A DNA stretch of 64,000 nucleotides from Clostridiales bacterium (GTDB lineage Bacteria > Bacillota > Clostridia > Christensenellales > Borkfalkiaceae), in assembly GCA_015069295.1 (NCBI GenBank), contig SVIW01000001.1, forward strand, positions 225,503 through 289,502. Direction: 5' to 3'. The notes under the pieces were generated by a model. That model searched no databases. It saw only the letters and a program-made list of their open reading frames with translations, and had not been told where the DNA came from. Below, one piece after another: positions 25,476 to 35,400 of this stretch. A program made the translations under genes and the position numbers. Position 1 is the first letter of the stretch. Every line of letters begins with the position of its first letter.

Positions 25476-25537
25476 CGGTTCTGCCCGATAGGCGCATACG
25501 CCTGTATGTAACTGAGGGCAGGTTCCGTTTTTGTTTT
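25476..25537 (+). terminator. Terminator-like hairpin at the end of the repeat array
   Basis: CGGTTCTGCCC (25476-25486) pairs imperfectly with GGGCAGGTTCCG (25516-25527). It encloses the hairpin AGGCG-CATA-CGCCT and is followed by TTTTTGTTTT. It would end a plus-strand transcript through the repeats, opposite to both neighbouring genes. No plus-strand promoter was found upstream. Confidence 0.5.
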
Positions 25538-25594
25538 AAGATGCGTCCTTATACGCAGTTTCTTCGCCGAAATGCGACGTATATAAGCCGTTTC

Positions 25595-26611
25595 TTACCC
25601 CAAGCCGATGCACTGCGTGCATATCTTCTCCGCCTTCTCCCAAAGATTTAACATACCGCCGTTGCTTGCGCCTATCACGATCAACACCACGGCTCCGACG
25701 AACACCAAAGCGCGCGCCGTCCAAAGCGCGGTGGGCGTAATGCGGGAAAGTTTTTTTCTTCTCTCTTCTCTGCGGGCTTGTCTTACTCGCGTCTCGCTTA
25801 CCTTTTGGCAAACGCTTTCATAATGCGCCTGCTCTTTCTCTTGCCGTTTTAAACAAGCCTCGATACAGGGCTGTAACTTATCCAAACGCCCTTTTTGCGC
25901 ACAAGCCGCCACCGTTTCCGCCACGGCTTTTACCGTCGCGTCTTTTTGCAAATCCTCTTCCGTCTTCCCAAGGCGTTTCGCCTCTTTCTGCACCCTTGCG
26001 TTTTCCGCAATATGCGCTTTCAATACCGCAGCCTGTCTGCTCTTTCGATACGCCGTACATTCCAACGCGGCGATTGCCAGCAAGATACAGGAGAAAACCC
26101 AAGGCAAAATCTTCACCAAACGTTCCGCCGTGCCGTTATGCTGGGAGAAAAACTCCGATTCGAATACAGACGAATACGAGGTTTTGGATAAATAAAAACG
26201 ACATACGACGATCGTAAAGACGAACGCCAAAGAAAAGAGCACCCATAAAACGATAGAAATCGCTTTGGCTTTGTTAATGTCAGCCACGCATCTGCCATCG
26301 TCTTTCAAGCGAGCACGCAAACGTTTTACAACCAAAGTATCGTCTTTATATTGGAGCGGCTTTTCTTTTTCTTTTGGGAAAATAAACGAAAATAAAATAT
26401 TCCCTGCCAAAGCAATCACCCAAGCCCAAACGAAGGGCGCGATTTCCTTAAAATGCGTAGAAATATTTTCAAGGGTATACGGTTTGTTTATCGGCGAACG
26501 GTAAATCGACCAAACCTGCATTATAAATAACGCGCCGACAAGCAGCGTCAAAATCCCAAATAACACGCCGTAGCATTTATGAAAGGTTGCCCTCTTCTTT
26601 CCACAGCCCAT
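25595..26611 (-). CDS. Membrane protein of unknown function
   Basis: This 338-aa protein starts at the ATG at 26611, with AAAGGAGG five nt upstream; the longer frame is rejected because it runs into the promoter. It has five predicted membrane segments: four in the first ~190 residues (for example VLFGILTLLVGALFIM and FVWAWVIALAGNILFSFIF) and one near the C-terminus (ALVFVGAVVLIVIGA). In between is a charged helical stretch rich in Lys, Glu and Gln (~200-290) that should be cytoplasmic and may form a coiled coil. I recognise no family. It is transcribed alone from a perfect consensus promoter. Confidence 0.75.
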   Translation of the reverse strand: MGCGKKRATFHKCYGVLFGILTLLVGALFIMQVWSIYRSPINKPYTLENISTHFKEIAPFVWAWVIALAGNILFSFIFPKEKEKPLQYKDDTLVVKRLRARLKDDGRCVADINKAKAISIVLWVLFSLAFVFTIVVCRFYLSKTSYSSVFESEFFSQHNGTAERLVKILPWVFSCILLAIAALECTAYRKSRQAAVLKAHIAENARVQKEAKRLGKTEEDLQKDATVKAVAETVAACAQKGRLDKLQPCIEACLKRQEKEQAHYESVCQKVSETRVRQARREERRKKLSRITPTALWTARALVFVGAVVLIVIGASNGGMLNLWEKAEKICTQCIGLG

Positions 26612-26630
26612 AGCTGCCTCCTTTTTCTTT

Positions 26631-26704
26631 TGGGCGAAAGAGTCTATTCGCCCATTTAAACTTTCACAGTATAACATTATATAGAACTACGGCGGTTTTG
26701 TCAA
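26631..26704 (-). promoter_or_regulatory. Consensus promoter and leader hairpin of the membrane protein gene
   Basis: TTGACA (26699-26704) and TATAAT (26676-26681) are separated by 17 bp on the minus strand. In the leader, TGGGCGAA (26631-26638) and TTCGCCCA (26647-26654) form a perfect 8-bp hairpin a few nt before the AAAGGAGG site. Confidence 0.85.
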
Positions 26705-26785
26705 GTAAAACGCGCTTTTTTATAAAAAGGAAAAAAACGGTTTTATGAAAAACAGATAAAAATAGACAAACCACCCCGTTTTTTC

Positions 26786-26858
26786 TTGTCATTTTCTTTA
26801 ATATATAGTATAATTATTTTGTATGGTTTAAAAGGGAGTCTGTGCCTTTTCTCCATAC
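26786..26858 (+). promoter_or_regulatory. Promoter with hairpin at the transcript 5' end
   Basis: TTGTCA (26786-26791) and TATAAT (26809-26814) are separated by 17 bp. The predicted start (~26821) coincides with a hairpin: GTATGG (26821-26826) pairs with CCATAC (26853-26858) and encloses AAAAGG/CCTTTT. A 5'-terminal stem of this kind usually protects mRNA from decay. Confidence 0.75.
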
Positions 26859-26894
26859 CCACATCTCGAAAATCTATAATTATACGGAGTTATT

Positions 26895-29800
26895 ATGAGA
26901 AAATACTTAATTGCATTTTTGCTCTCCCTCTCCTGTGCGTGCGCAATGGCGGCAACGGCGTGCGGTGAATCCGACCCGACAGACAGCTCTACGAGCACTC
27001 CCAGCACGACCCCTTCTCCTATTTATAAGGGTACGCGCACGGTAGAATTTGAAGAAGGCGAAGGTTTCCGTTACGTTACCGACGTTGTCAGCGGTTCGCA
27101 AGTCGAAGCGGGTACGAACGTAGAATTCACCATCGACCTTGGCGCGTTCTATTCGGAAAGCAACCCCACGGTCTACGTCAACGACAAAGCCGTAGCGCAC
27201 GACGGCAACGGCAACTATTCGATCCCCGTCGAAGATAAAGACCTTGTCATTAAGGTCGACAACATACGCAAAGACGTAGCCAACCTTTACGGGACGGGTA
27301 CGATGGACGACCCTTTCCTGATTTATAAGGCGGCAGACCTCGTGTATATGGCAGATCAAATCAACGCAGGGAAACAGTCCTACGTGCAAGGCGCTTACGT
27401 TTTGATGAACGATATCGACTGCAAAGGCGAAGAATTAAAAGTAATCGGCGATCTTTCGACGGATAGCTCCTATTTTAGCGGTTGTTTCTCCTGCTATATC
27501 GACGAAAACAGCCAAAGACAGAGATTTACTATCTCCAATTTCAAAATCAATTCGCAAAACGCAAACTACGTTGGGCTTTTCGGCGCAGTCCAAACCGACT
27601 TGACGGTACAAAGCAGCGGTTTGTTCTACGGTATCCGTCTTGATAACTTCGTTATCGAAGCGGGTATCAGCCAAAATCAAGGCGATTCGGATATGCTTTG
27701 CGTAGGCTCGCTCGTTGGTTACGGCGCAGGCGCAAACCTCATCCTTTGCGAGGCGACGAACGGCACGATCAATATGAGCGGTAATTCGGGCAACTTCTCT
27801 TTTGCCGGCGGTTTGATGGGATATCAGCAGGCGTATTATTATGAAGAATACGACCAGTATTTCTCCTCGGAAATTGCCCACTCGAAGGCGGACGTCGATA
27901 TCGTAGTACAATCGGGCGTAACGATGTACGCGGGCGGTATTTCGGGGTATCTTACCACTAACTATCCCCTCGTATCCACCCCCTCTATCCACAACTCGAT
28001 TTCCACGGGTGAAATCGCGGGCGCGCTTCGCGGCGGCGGTATCGCAGGCGGGCTTGGGCAGTACGCGGTTGTTTCCAACTGCTACGCTGCGGGGGATATC
28101 TATGCAGAATGCTCCACCTCGCAATTTGCTTCTGCGGACGAGTATTATATCGCGGCGGCAGGCGGGCTTGTCGGTTGGGCAGAAAACGATTCGATTGTCC
28201 ACGACAGCGCATTCTTCGGCACGACGGCGGCTTACGCGGCAAAAGGCGATGACTATGCGTATGCAAATCCTTTCGTAGGAACGGGTTACGACGCGCAATA
28301 CGTTTCCCCTACCTCGCAAAAATATCTCGTTATCGACTGTTTGGAAAACGTATCCCTTGACAATGTAAACGCTTTTACACAGCAACTCGGTTGGGGGGAT
28401 TACGATTGGGTTTTCGAAGCCAACAAACTTCCTGAAATTAACGACGAAGACCTTGCAACGCAGGTTTCTAAATCGATGACGATTTGTTACGTTGCCCCCG
28501 CTTTGACCGGCAGCGATAAATCGGTGAAGGTAAAAGGCGCAAGCAGCTTAAGACGCACCTATTTCGACACCTCTATCGAATCGTCGAATATGTACACCTC
28601 GTTCGGCTCTTTCTTGGCAGGCAATGGCAATGGTTTACAGTCCTATTATCAGGCAGATAACGGTTTCGTTTCCTTCGGGTATTTCTTCGACGAAGCTTGC
28701 ACGCAGCGCGTTCCCTATTCGTATTTCCCTGAAAAAGACGTTACGCTCTACGTCGGGTTCTCCGATTTAACCCCCGTCGTTGGCACGTACTACGTTGAAA
28801 ACAGCTCGGAAAAAGGCTATATCCAGCTGAGAAACGACGGTATCGCAAGATACACCGACGGCGCATCTGAACAAGAAGCGTACTATTCCTACGACGGTCA
28901 AAATATTTTCATCGACGGCGCACGTTTGGTTAGATTCTTCAACGGCGCGATCGTAGAAAGCGACGATACCTCGAAATATTACGACGCAAACTTCGATTTG
29001 TACCGTTATCAGTATTATAACTTCGCAGGCAGCGTAGAAGACGGCACGCTTTCCTTGTACGACGGCATCTACTTCACTAAGGACGCTCCCCTTACGGCAA
29101 ACGTAAGTGGCAGCCCCGCCCTTTCCAACGATTACCACGGCACGTGGGTTATGACGGCAAACCTTGACAGCGAATTGACCGTACAAAATAACGGCGTTCG
29201 TTTGAACGGCAAATCCGCCGATATCGTTTGGGAAGAAAGCGGTTTCTCCTTCGTTATCGACGGCGAAAACTATTATGCAAGCTTTAATTCCGACGGTTTC
29301 TTAGAACTCGTTTACAACGCTACGACCTATACCTATTATCGCGAAGGCAGCCACGTCGGCACTTGGACGAACGATGTGTTCAGCCTTGCTTTGGAAGGCA
29401 TTAACAAAGACGGCAAGGGCTTGGCAACCTTGACCTATGCAGACGGTATGGTATACGATTTGGTATACGAATCGACCCCCGTTCGCGGTTACCTTGCTCT
29501 CTACTTCCCCCACGCTACCTATTGGAAAGACGCGTTGTTTGGCTACTTTACCTTTAACGCTTACAGCCACGTGCTTTCGACGGTTCTCACCGACGCAAGC
29601 TCCGCAACCGGTTATACGCCGTATAGCTTATCCACCCTCGACGATCTTCACGGCGAATGGATCACCAACGCTACGGGCTTGGCAGGCGCACAGCTTTCCT
29701 TCAACGGTAAAGGTCTTTACGACGGTCAAGGCTTCGTAACCATCGTTATCGGCAATAACGAAACGAAAGTCAGCTATTCGCTGAACAGCCAGCAAGTCGG

Positions 29801-30953
29801 CTCGTTTACCTACAACGGCAACGAATACGCAGTTTCCTACGATTATATCGAAGGCGTCGTGGTCGTCAATACCACCGAAACGTTACTTCGTAAAGACAGT
29901 CTTGCTAGTGAAATCTTCGTAGACGAAAACGGCAACGAATACGTCTTCGACGGCAAATCCCCTCTCGGCAAAGCGAATTTCTCCGTCAACGGCGAACCCT
30001 CGGCGTATACCTACGGCGCAGACGGCGATAATTATCTGCTTTACGATAATGCAAACGAAGTCGGCAGTCTAGTAAGAAGCGGCAACCGTTACGTCCTCAC
30101 CTTAAACGGCGAGTCCTCGAATTTGTATATCCAAAACGAATTTATGGGCGAATGGGCAATGAGCGGTTTGTTTACCACCTTCTTCATCGGTCCTACCGAT
30201 CTTAACGGCGTTATCCAAGGCAATTTTATGGGCAGACCCATCCAGTTGACGGAATACGATTATCGCATCCTCACCTTCACTTATACTGAAATCAACAACC
30301 AACCCCACACCTATTACGTATACGTTCTCGACGATGAAAACGCTATCGGTGGCAAATCGCTCGTCTTGACCGAATCGGCTTCCCTCGTTGGCGGCGAACA
30401 AACCGTATGCACCAAGAAACACGAACTTTCCGGCACTTTCAAGCAAGCAACGGGCAGTATGACCCTTACCTTTGACGGCGTAAAATCCGTCTATGCGTAC
30501 GGCGTTGCACAGCAATCCTTTATGGGTATGAATACGCTGTACAATTACGTAATTAAGGAAACGGGCGTTATTATGTGGTCGCAAGAAGTGCTTTCGGGCA
30601 AGATTTACTATTACAGCGTCAAGCTGACCAATCTTACCGAAACTCCGAACGCAGCAAGCAATCCCAACGCTTGGATTCGTGAAGACGGCGCGGTGGTTAT
30701 CCGTGAAGAAGCAGACAGCCTCTTCCTTACCGAAATCAAAGACGAACAAGGCAACGAGTACCTCTTCGCTGCCAAAGGCGAATTGCATCAAGACGGCGAA
30801 TTGAAGTACACCTACGATTCGGAAAGCATTTCCTACAACAACAGCAACGGTACGATTGAAATCGTCCTTACCGACGTAGAAACCAACGTTTCTTATCGCT
30901 GCACGATTAGCCAATCCGATTACACCATCACCTTTGGCGAAGTCGTTTCCTAA
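26895..30953 (+). CDS. Giant repeat lipoprotein (GLUG-like and GTW/GEW modules)
   Basis: This is a 1352-aa lipoprotein (signal ending AATACGE) with a Ser/Thr/Pro linker. Residues ~130-520 look like a beta-helix with GLUG-type turns (NANYVGLFGAVQ, VGSLVGYGAGA, AGGLMGYQQ, AGGISGYL, GGGIAGGLGQY, AAGGLVGWA). From ~620 onward there are several lipocalin-like or beta-sandwich units beginning with HGTW, VGTW, HGEW or MGEW and containing a short LRKD/LVLTE end. Such proteins are usually adhesins or glycan binders. It is monocistronic, with its own promoter and a strong terminator. No enzymatic motif is visible. Confidence 0.8.
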   Translation: MRKYLIAFLLSLSCACAMAATACGESDPTDSSTSTPSTTPSPIYKGTRTVEFEEGEGFRYVTDVVSGSQVEAGTNVEFTIDLGAFYSESNPTVYVNDKAVAHDGNGNYSIPVEDKDLVIKVDNIRKDVANLYGTGTMDDPFLIYKAADLVYMADQINAGKQSYVQGAYVLMNDIDCKGEELKVIGDLSTDSSYFSGCFSCYIDENSQRQRFTISNFKINSQNANYVGLFGAVQTDLTVQSSGLFYGIRLDNFVIEAGISQNQGDSDMLCVGSLVGYGAGANLILCEATNGTINMSGNSGNFSFAGGLMGYQQAYYYEEYDQYFSSEIAHSKADVDIVVQSGVTMYAGGISGYLTTNYPLVSTPSIHNSISTGEIAGALRGGGIAGGLGQYAVVSNCYAAGDIYAECSTSQFASADEYYIAAAGGLVGWAENDSIVHDSAFFGTTAAYAAKGDDYAYANPFVGTGYDAQYVSPTSQKYLVIDCLENVSLDNVNAFTQQLGWGDYDWVFEANKLPEINDEDLATQVSKSMTICYVAPALTGSDKSVKVKGASSLRRTYFDTSIESSNMYTSFGSFLAGNGNGLQSYYQADNGFVSFGYFFDEACTQRVPYSYFPEKDVTLYVGFSDLTPVVGTYYVENSSEKGYIQLRNDGIARYTDGASEQEAYYSYDGQNIFIDGARLVRFFNGAIVESDDTSKYYDANFDLYRYQYYNFAGSVEDGTLSLYDGIYFTKDAPLTANVSGSPALSNDYHGTWVMTANLDSELTVQNNGVRLNGKSADIVWEESGFSFVIDGENYYASFNSDGFLELVYNATTYTYYREGSHVGTWTNDVFSLALEGINKDGKGLATLTYADGMVYDLVYESTPVRGYLALYFPHATYWKDALFGYFTFNAYSHVLSTVLTDASSATGYTPYSLSTLDDLHGEWITNATGLAGAQLSFNGKGLYDGQGFVTIVIGNNETKVSYSLNSQQVGSFTYNGNEYAVSYDYIEGVVVVNTTETLLRKDSLASEIFVDENGNEYVFDGKSPLGKANFSVNGEPSAYTYGADGDNYLLYDNANEVGSLVRSGNRYVLTLNGESSNLYIQNEFMGEWAMSGLFTTFFIGPTDLNGVIQGNFMGRPIQLTEYDYRILTFTYTEINNQPHTYYVYVLDDENAIGGKSLVLTESASLVGGEQTVCTKKHELSGTFKQATGSMTLTFDGVKSVYAYGVAQQSFMGMNTLYNYVIKETGVIMWSQEVLSGKIYYYSVKLTNLTETPNAASNPNAWIREDGAVVIREEADSLFLTEIKDEQGNEYLFAAKGELHQDGELKYTYDSESISYNNSNGTIEIVLTDVETNVSYRCTISQSDYTITFGEVVS

Positions 30954-30978
30954 CAATCGTTTTAAACGGTTTTAAACC

Positions 30979-31020
30979 ACGTAAAAACACCCGACAAATA
31001 CTTGTCGGGTGTTTTTACGT
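30979..31020. terminator. Strong bidirectional terminator
   Basis: A perfect 19-bp stem (30979-30997 with 31002-31020) has an ATAC loop and A/U-rich outer arms. It ends the giant lipoprotein gene and also the convergent SLOG gene. Confidence 0.95.
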
Positions 31021-31052
31021 ACACTTTATTCTCGCTTGTTTTTAGGCGGTTT

Positions 31053-31577
31053 TTAGGACTTTAATTCGCATTCTCCCACCTTTAAATTGATGATTTCTTT
31101 CCCCTTTCTTTTTGCGTATTCGTAGGCGACCTCCGTGCCGCTTTTGGGCTGATAATAGGTCAAATTTCTCCGCGAATACTTCCTTTCTTTCGGCTTGTAA
31201 TTTTCGTCGTAGTAAAATACGCAATACTCGCTTGCCTTTATCATTTCTTGGTTCCGCTCTACGTACGCCGCCCTTCCTGCCTTTTCTACCCCTTCGGGCA
31301 GATACGTGTCCTCGTAAGATTTGAGAAGATACTTCGTATACTGCTCGCCAAGCTCCGTATAGTACGTTCGCACGTAAACCCGCCTTATCTGCGGATATTC
31401 TTCCCGCAGTTTCGTAACCACCTCGTGGCATAAATCGTCGAACAGGCTCTTGCTCCCAAACAGAAATCGACTTACGCCCTTTTCCGTGATCAGCCGTCGC
31501 ACCACGTCTTTCAAGCGTTCTCTTAGTTCAGGCGTTCCTTCAACGTTTCTGTGCCCGATAAAACAGCAAGTCTTCAT
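31053..31577 (-). CDS. SLOG-family (DUF1273/YpsA-like) protein
   Basis: This 174-aa protein begins MKTCCFIGHRNVEG, the typical start of the Rossmann-like SLOG group thought to bind nucleotides or ligands. Further support is RFLFGSKSLFDDLCHEVV and the C-terminal SGTEVAYEYAKRKGKEIINL. I chose the ATG at 31577, with GAGGG about 10 nt upstream, over a TTG at 31613 that would lie in a hairpin. It is probably cytoplasmic. A terminator-like hairpin stands directly before its ribosome site, and a possible structured RNA lies further upstream. The function is unknown; SLOG proteins occur in stress, conjugation and ligand-signalling contexts. Confidence 0.85.
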   Translation of the reverse strand: MKTCCFIGHRNVEGTPELRERLKDVVRRLITEKGVSRFLFGSKSLFDDLCHEVVTKLREEYPQIRRVYVRTYYTELGEQYTKYLLKSYEDTYLPEGVEKAGRAAYVERNQEMIKASEYCVFYYDENYKPKERKYSRRNLTYYQPKSGTEVAYEYAKRKGKEIINLKVGECELKS

Positions 31578-31597
31578 CTCCGCATTACCCTCTAAAA

Positions 31598-31629
31598 TAA
31601 AAAAGTGCGCCAACCGAAGTCAACGCACT
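31598..31629 (-). terminator. Terminator-like hairpin before the SLOG start
   Basis: AGTGCG (31624-31629) pairs with CGCACT (31604-31609) on the minus strand and is followed by TTTTTTATTTT, then the ribosome site and ATG of the SLOG gene. It could end the upstream small transcript or act as an attenuator. Confidence 0.6.
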
Positions 31630-31670
31630 AAAAACGCAAACTCCGATTTGTCGGCACACAAAACTAAAAG

Positions 31671-31808
31671 ACAAAAATAGGCGAACCCATACTTTGTAGT
31701 AGTGGAATTTGCATTTTTAACAAATTTCTCTACAAAAGTATGAGAATAAAAAGGGTAGACTATGCCCTTTGCCTATCTTCTTATCTTTTCGTCATTTAAT
31801 TGTGTGCC
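31671..31808 (-). ncRNA. Candidate three-way-junction structured RNA
   Basis: On the minus strand, downstream of a good promoter, three stems can form. P1 is ATAGGC/GCCTAT (31771-31776 with 31677-31682). P2 is AAAGGG/CCCTTT (31765-31770 with 31750-31755), abutting P1 directly. P3 is CATACTTTTGTAG with CTACAAAGTATG (31730-31742 with 31688-31699), with a further inner AATTTG/CAAATT helix. P1 is followed by TTTTTGTCTTTT. No open frame fits. It matches no RNA family I know. It could be an independent small RNA or a leader of the SLOG gene. Confidence 0.5.
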
Positions 31809-31814
31809 ATTTAT

Positions 31815-31843
31815 AGTATAGCACAAATTTTTGATATTATCAA
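31815..31843 (-). promoter_or_regulatory. Promoter upstream of the candidate RNA
   Basis: TTGATA (31838-31843) and TATACT (31815-31820) are separated by 17 bp on the minus strand. The start near 31808 lies about 30 nt before P1 of the candidate RNA. Confidence 0.7.
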
Positions 31844-31939
31844 TCAGTTTCACGCAAATAAAAGGAAAAATTTAAAACGGGCTATTTGCCGCGGTTGTCC
31901 TACCGAGCGGCAAGCTGAACGGTTTAACGAGGTTGTTTT

Positions 31940-32015
31940 CGTAGGGGAGGATAGCATCCTCCCGCCGTTACCCCAAGGCAACGAAATAAACGGGAGGCTA
32001 ATAGCCTCCCCTACG
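31940..32015. repeat. Palindromic MITE/REP-like element
   Basis: Outer inverted repeats CGTAGGGGAGG (31940-31950) and CCTCCCCTACG (32005-32015) enclose two hairpins of GGGAGG/CCTCCC type. Together they form a 76-bp element between genes. Elements of this GTAGGGG type are common intergenic repeats in gut Clostridia. The rest of 31850-32060 holds nothing else I can support. Confidence 0.7.
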
Positions 32016-32067
32016 GGTTGGAAATTGAGAATTGAAAGTTCGAAATGGGGTTGGTGTACAATAAAAA

Positions 32068-32162
32068 ACGCCCCGTTTGTCAAATCAAACAAGCGGGGCG
32101 GGCTGTTTTTAGACAAAAAGAAAGCTAGCGTGCAGGATTTTTGCACACTTGCTTTCTTTTTT
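32068..32162. terminator. Two adjacent hairpin terminators
   Basis: The first hairpin is CGCCCCGTTTG with CAAAC-AA-GCGGGGCG (about 32069-32100), followed on the plus strand by GGCTGTTTTT. The second is AAAAAGAAAGC-GTGCA with TGCAC-GCTTTCTTTTTT (about 32115-32162), with U-runs on both strands; it ends the zinc-ribbon gene transcript on the minus strand. Confidence 0.8.
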
Positions 32163-32174
32163 AGCACTTAAAAT

Positions 32175-32402
32175 TTAGTCGGTAACGGTTTCCGTTGCAA
32201 CGCCGCCTACGTTATCCTTGTTAACGTTTACGTACGCTTCGACAACCGTCTGACGGCTGAGGTCTTTTACCATCTTTTCGCCAACGCGGATACGGAACAT
32301 ATTGTTGCAAACGGGGCAGATAAACGCATAGTTACCTGCGGTTACGTTCAACGACGCGCTGCATTGGGGACAATTTACAACGTAGTTTTTTACTTCACTC
32401 AT
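32175..32402 (-). CDS. Small zinc-ribbon protein
   Basis: This 75-aa cytoplasmic protein has two Cys pairs, CPQC (residues 11-14) and CPVC (29-32), separated by 14 residues, forming one zinc ribbon. A short acidic tail (VGGVATETVTD) follows. The start has AGGAG. It lies 53 bp downstream of the giant subtilase gene on the same strand with no terminator between, so it may be on the same mRNA. The function is unknown; a nucleic-acid or protein-binding role would be typical. Confidence 0.8.
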   Translation of the reverse strand: MSEVKNYVVNCPQCSASLNVTAGNYAFICPVCNNMFRIRVGEKMVKDLSRQTVVEAYVNVNKDNVGGVATETVTD

Positions 32403-32455
32403 AATAGTACTCCTACTTTAATTTTTTTTGTTTTTATTATTTATAGCGTTGGAAC

Positions 32456-35400
32456 TCAGTCTTCTTTCTTCTTTCTGAGAAGAAACGCCATAGATACCAT
32501 AAGAATGGTGGGTGCAATCACCGAAACAACCGAACCGCAACCGCCCTCTTTCTCTTCCGAAGAGCTGCCGCCTTTGTCGGGGTCGGGGTTCACTGGTTCA
32601 GGGTCTTTATTTTCCTCTTTCGCCGCTACCTGTACGTCTACCGTCAACGTCAAATCGCCGTATTCGAGCTGTACGTATCTGTTGTAGACCGTCAGTTCGA
32701 CGTCGTATCTGGGAAGGAGATCCAAGTCAGACGCGTCGATTTCTTCCGTCGAATAATCGTCGTACGTAACGATTGCGCGCAAGCCCGTCTTATCGAAGCG
32801 TTCGCCTGCCGTATACGCAGTTTTATGCGTGGACGAGGGCGCAACTTCGATTTCTTTTGCTACGCTTTCAATGCCAAAATGCACTTTTACTTCACGCAAT
32901 GCGCCTTCAACTTCGGCAAGCTTTTCTACGTGTTCTTCGGTGATATAGGTCTTCTGGTCCGCATTTTTCATTACGTTGTTATAATGCAAACGCGCCGTCT
33001 TTACCGTTTCGGAGAATTCGCGCAAGGTTTCTTGATTCATACCCGATCCCGCCTGCGTCCACGAAAGAATCGTTTCGCCATCGTACATCGCTTCAATCAA
33101 GTTGATACATTCGCGCGTGTCGTCTTCCATCGCAATACCCGTTTGAAGTTTCGTTCCGAAATACAAACGGTAGATATAACTGTCGTATCCCTTACCGTTG
33201 GAAGGATAATTGATTTTCAGCGTACTGGTTTCCTTTACGTAGTCGGTAAAGTTGAATAAATACGTCTCGAAGTTCGCGTAATAATAGCCTCTATAATAAG
33301 GTCTTGACGTGTTGGATTTGATTTGGTCGGAAATTTCTTGACGGTATACCGATTCTAAGGTAGGCGCGTCAATCGATTCGAAGGTGTATTCGGTAACGCC
33401 GCTCGCAAAGAACGCCGAATCGCCAATCAATTTTACGCTGTAGGGCAATACGACTTTGTTCAACGCTTTTGCGTTCAATCCGTAGAACGCATAGGCAAGA
33501 ACGGACGTCGTTCCGTCTTTTATCTTATACGTACGCGCGCCGAGTTCGCCTTCGCCAACCAAAGCGCTGGGATATGCCGTCAGTTCGTACAAGCCCGCCG
33601 CTTTATCGATATAGCGGTAAAGAACGTTGTTTTCCACGAAGAAGTTCGCGTTGTTTTCCGCTACGGTAATGCTTACCAAGCTGCCCGCCGAACCGAATAC
33701 GCCGTAACCGATTTCTTTCACCGTCTCAGGCAAAGCAATCGAGCTCATAGCGCCGTTCAAGAACGCGTAATTGCCAATCTGTTCTACGACGGGCATCGAT
33801 ACGGAAGTATACAAGCCTTCCCCTCTATCTCCCGTGCGTTCCACCTGCGTACCGAACGCCATCGTACCGATTTCTTTCGCAGAATCGAGGTCAAGCGCGG
33901 TCAACGCGGTGTTATAGAAAGACATATCGCCAAAGATTTGGACGTTTTCGAGGTTGATTTCACTCAAATTACGGCAGCCGTAGAATGCGTACGCGCCGAT
34001 TTCCTTAACGCTTTCCGGTAATACGACGGACGTAATATTGTTGCAATCGGAGAAAGTACCCTCGCCGATGGTTTCGATTGCCGTACCCGTAAAGGTAACC
34101 TTTGCCACCGCCGAACGGTAGAAGGTATACGTACCAATCGTCGCAGCGTTTTCCCCGAAGGTTACTTCGTTTAACACGCCCGTGTTATAGAAGACGTTCC
34201 AGCCCATCGTTTTTACGGAAGGCAATACCGCCGAGGTCAACGCCGAACAGTTCTCGAATACCGAGTTGCCGAGCGTCGTAACCGTTTCGGAAAGAACGAG
34301 CGTAACCAAGGATCTGCAATTTGCAAACGCGTTGTTGCCAATCGTAACTACGCCGTCGCCCGTAAACGATTTAATCGGGGTGTTCGTAAACGCGTAATCG
34401 CCGATTTCCAGCACGCTGCTAGGCAACTTCGCCTCCGTCAACGCAGAGTTTCTAAACGCGCCCTCTGCAATAGAACCAAGTCCGTTGCCAAAGACGATTT
34501 CCGTCAACGCCGAACCGCTAAACGCGTACTTTCCTATCGTATGCACGCCGTCGTGTAATACGACCTTTTTCACCGACGTATTATTGGCGAACGCGTATGC
34601 AAAAATTTCGTTTACGCTGTCGGGCAACGTAAAGTTTTCCGCTACCGTAGCGTTTGCGTAAAGGAGTTTCTTGCCGTCCGCGGTATAGATAACGCCGTTT
34701 TCTTCTTTATAGTTCTGCGAACCGCTTGCTACCGTAACGGTCAAACCGCTAAACGGAGCACCGTTTAATTGCAAGTCGTCAAAATCGATACCGTCGTCAA
34801 GAACGATTTGCGTAATCGAAGTGCCCGCAAACACGTTGCTGCCCAAAACTTCCAAGCCCTTCAAGGTGCTGAAATCAATAGCGGAAAGCTGCGTGTTGGC
34901 AAACGCTCTGTCGCCGATGAAACGAACGGTTTCTCCGCCGAAATCCACAGTAAAGCCGTCTGCCGAGCGGCCGCAGTTTTCAAACGCGCTTGCACCGATG
35001 TCAAAGCGCAAGCCTTCTACGCCGTTCGAATCGAGCACGACGCCCGAAAGGTTCGTACAGTTTCTAAACGCACCCGTACCGATCTTCGGGGTATGCAGGG
35101 TGATAACGCCGCTAAGCGAAGTGCAGCCTGCAAACATATAATCGCCGATCGCCGTAAATCTGCCCGTCTTTACCGAAGTGATGTTGTTACAGCCCTCGAA
35201 GACGTATTGTCCGCTCATATGCAAGCCGGAAAGGTCAACCTCACCCGTCAATGCGGTATTGGCAAACGCTCTGTGGTGCATCGTACCGATTTTCTTCATA
35301 TCGACGACCTGCGTCAACGAAGTACAGTTTGCGAAGGCTTCTTGGGCGATCGTAACCGTCTTAACGTTGGAGAAGTCTACCTTTTCCAAAGCGGTACAGC

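Noticed and set aside
25473-25486. T-box-like sequence on the minus strand (GGGCAGAACCGCGT)
   Set aside because: It resembles the T-box core, but key bases differ, no specifier-loop structure is evident, and the downstream gene is a NapH-like protein, not an aminoacyl-tRNA or amino acid gene.
24920-25651. 243-aa open frame through the repeat array
   Set aside because: It is open only because the repeat period (180) is a multiple of three. It begins inside the NapH gene on the other strand and has no ribosome site.
31850-32171. Short overlapping open frames on both strands (~105-123 aa)
   Set aside because: They run across the palindromic element and two terminators, and have no ribosome site or recognisable sequence.
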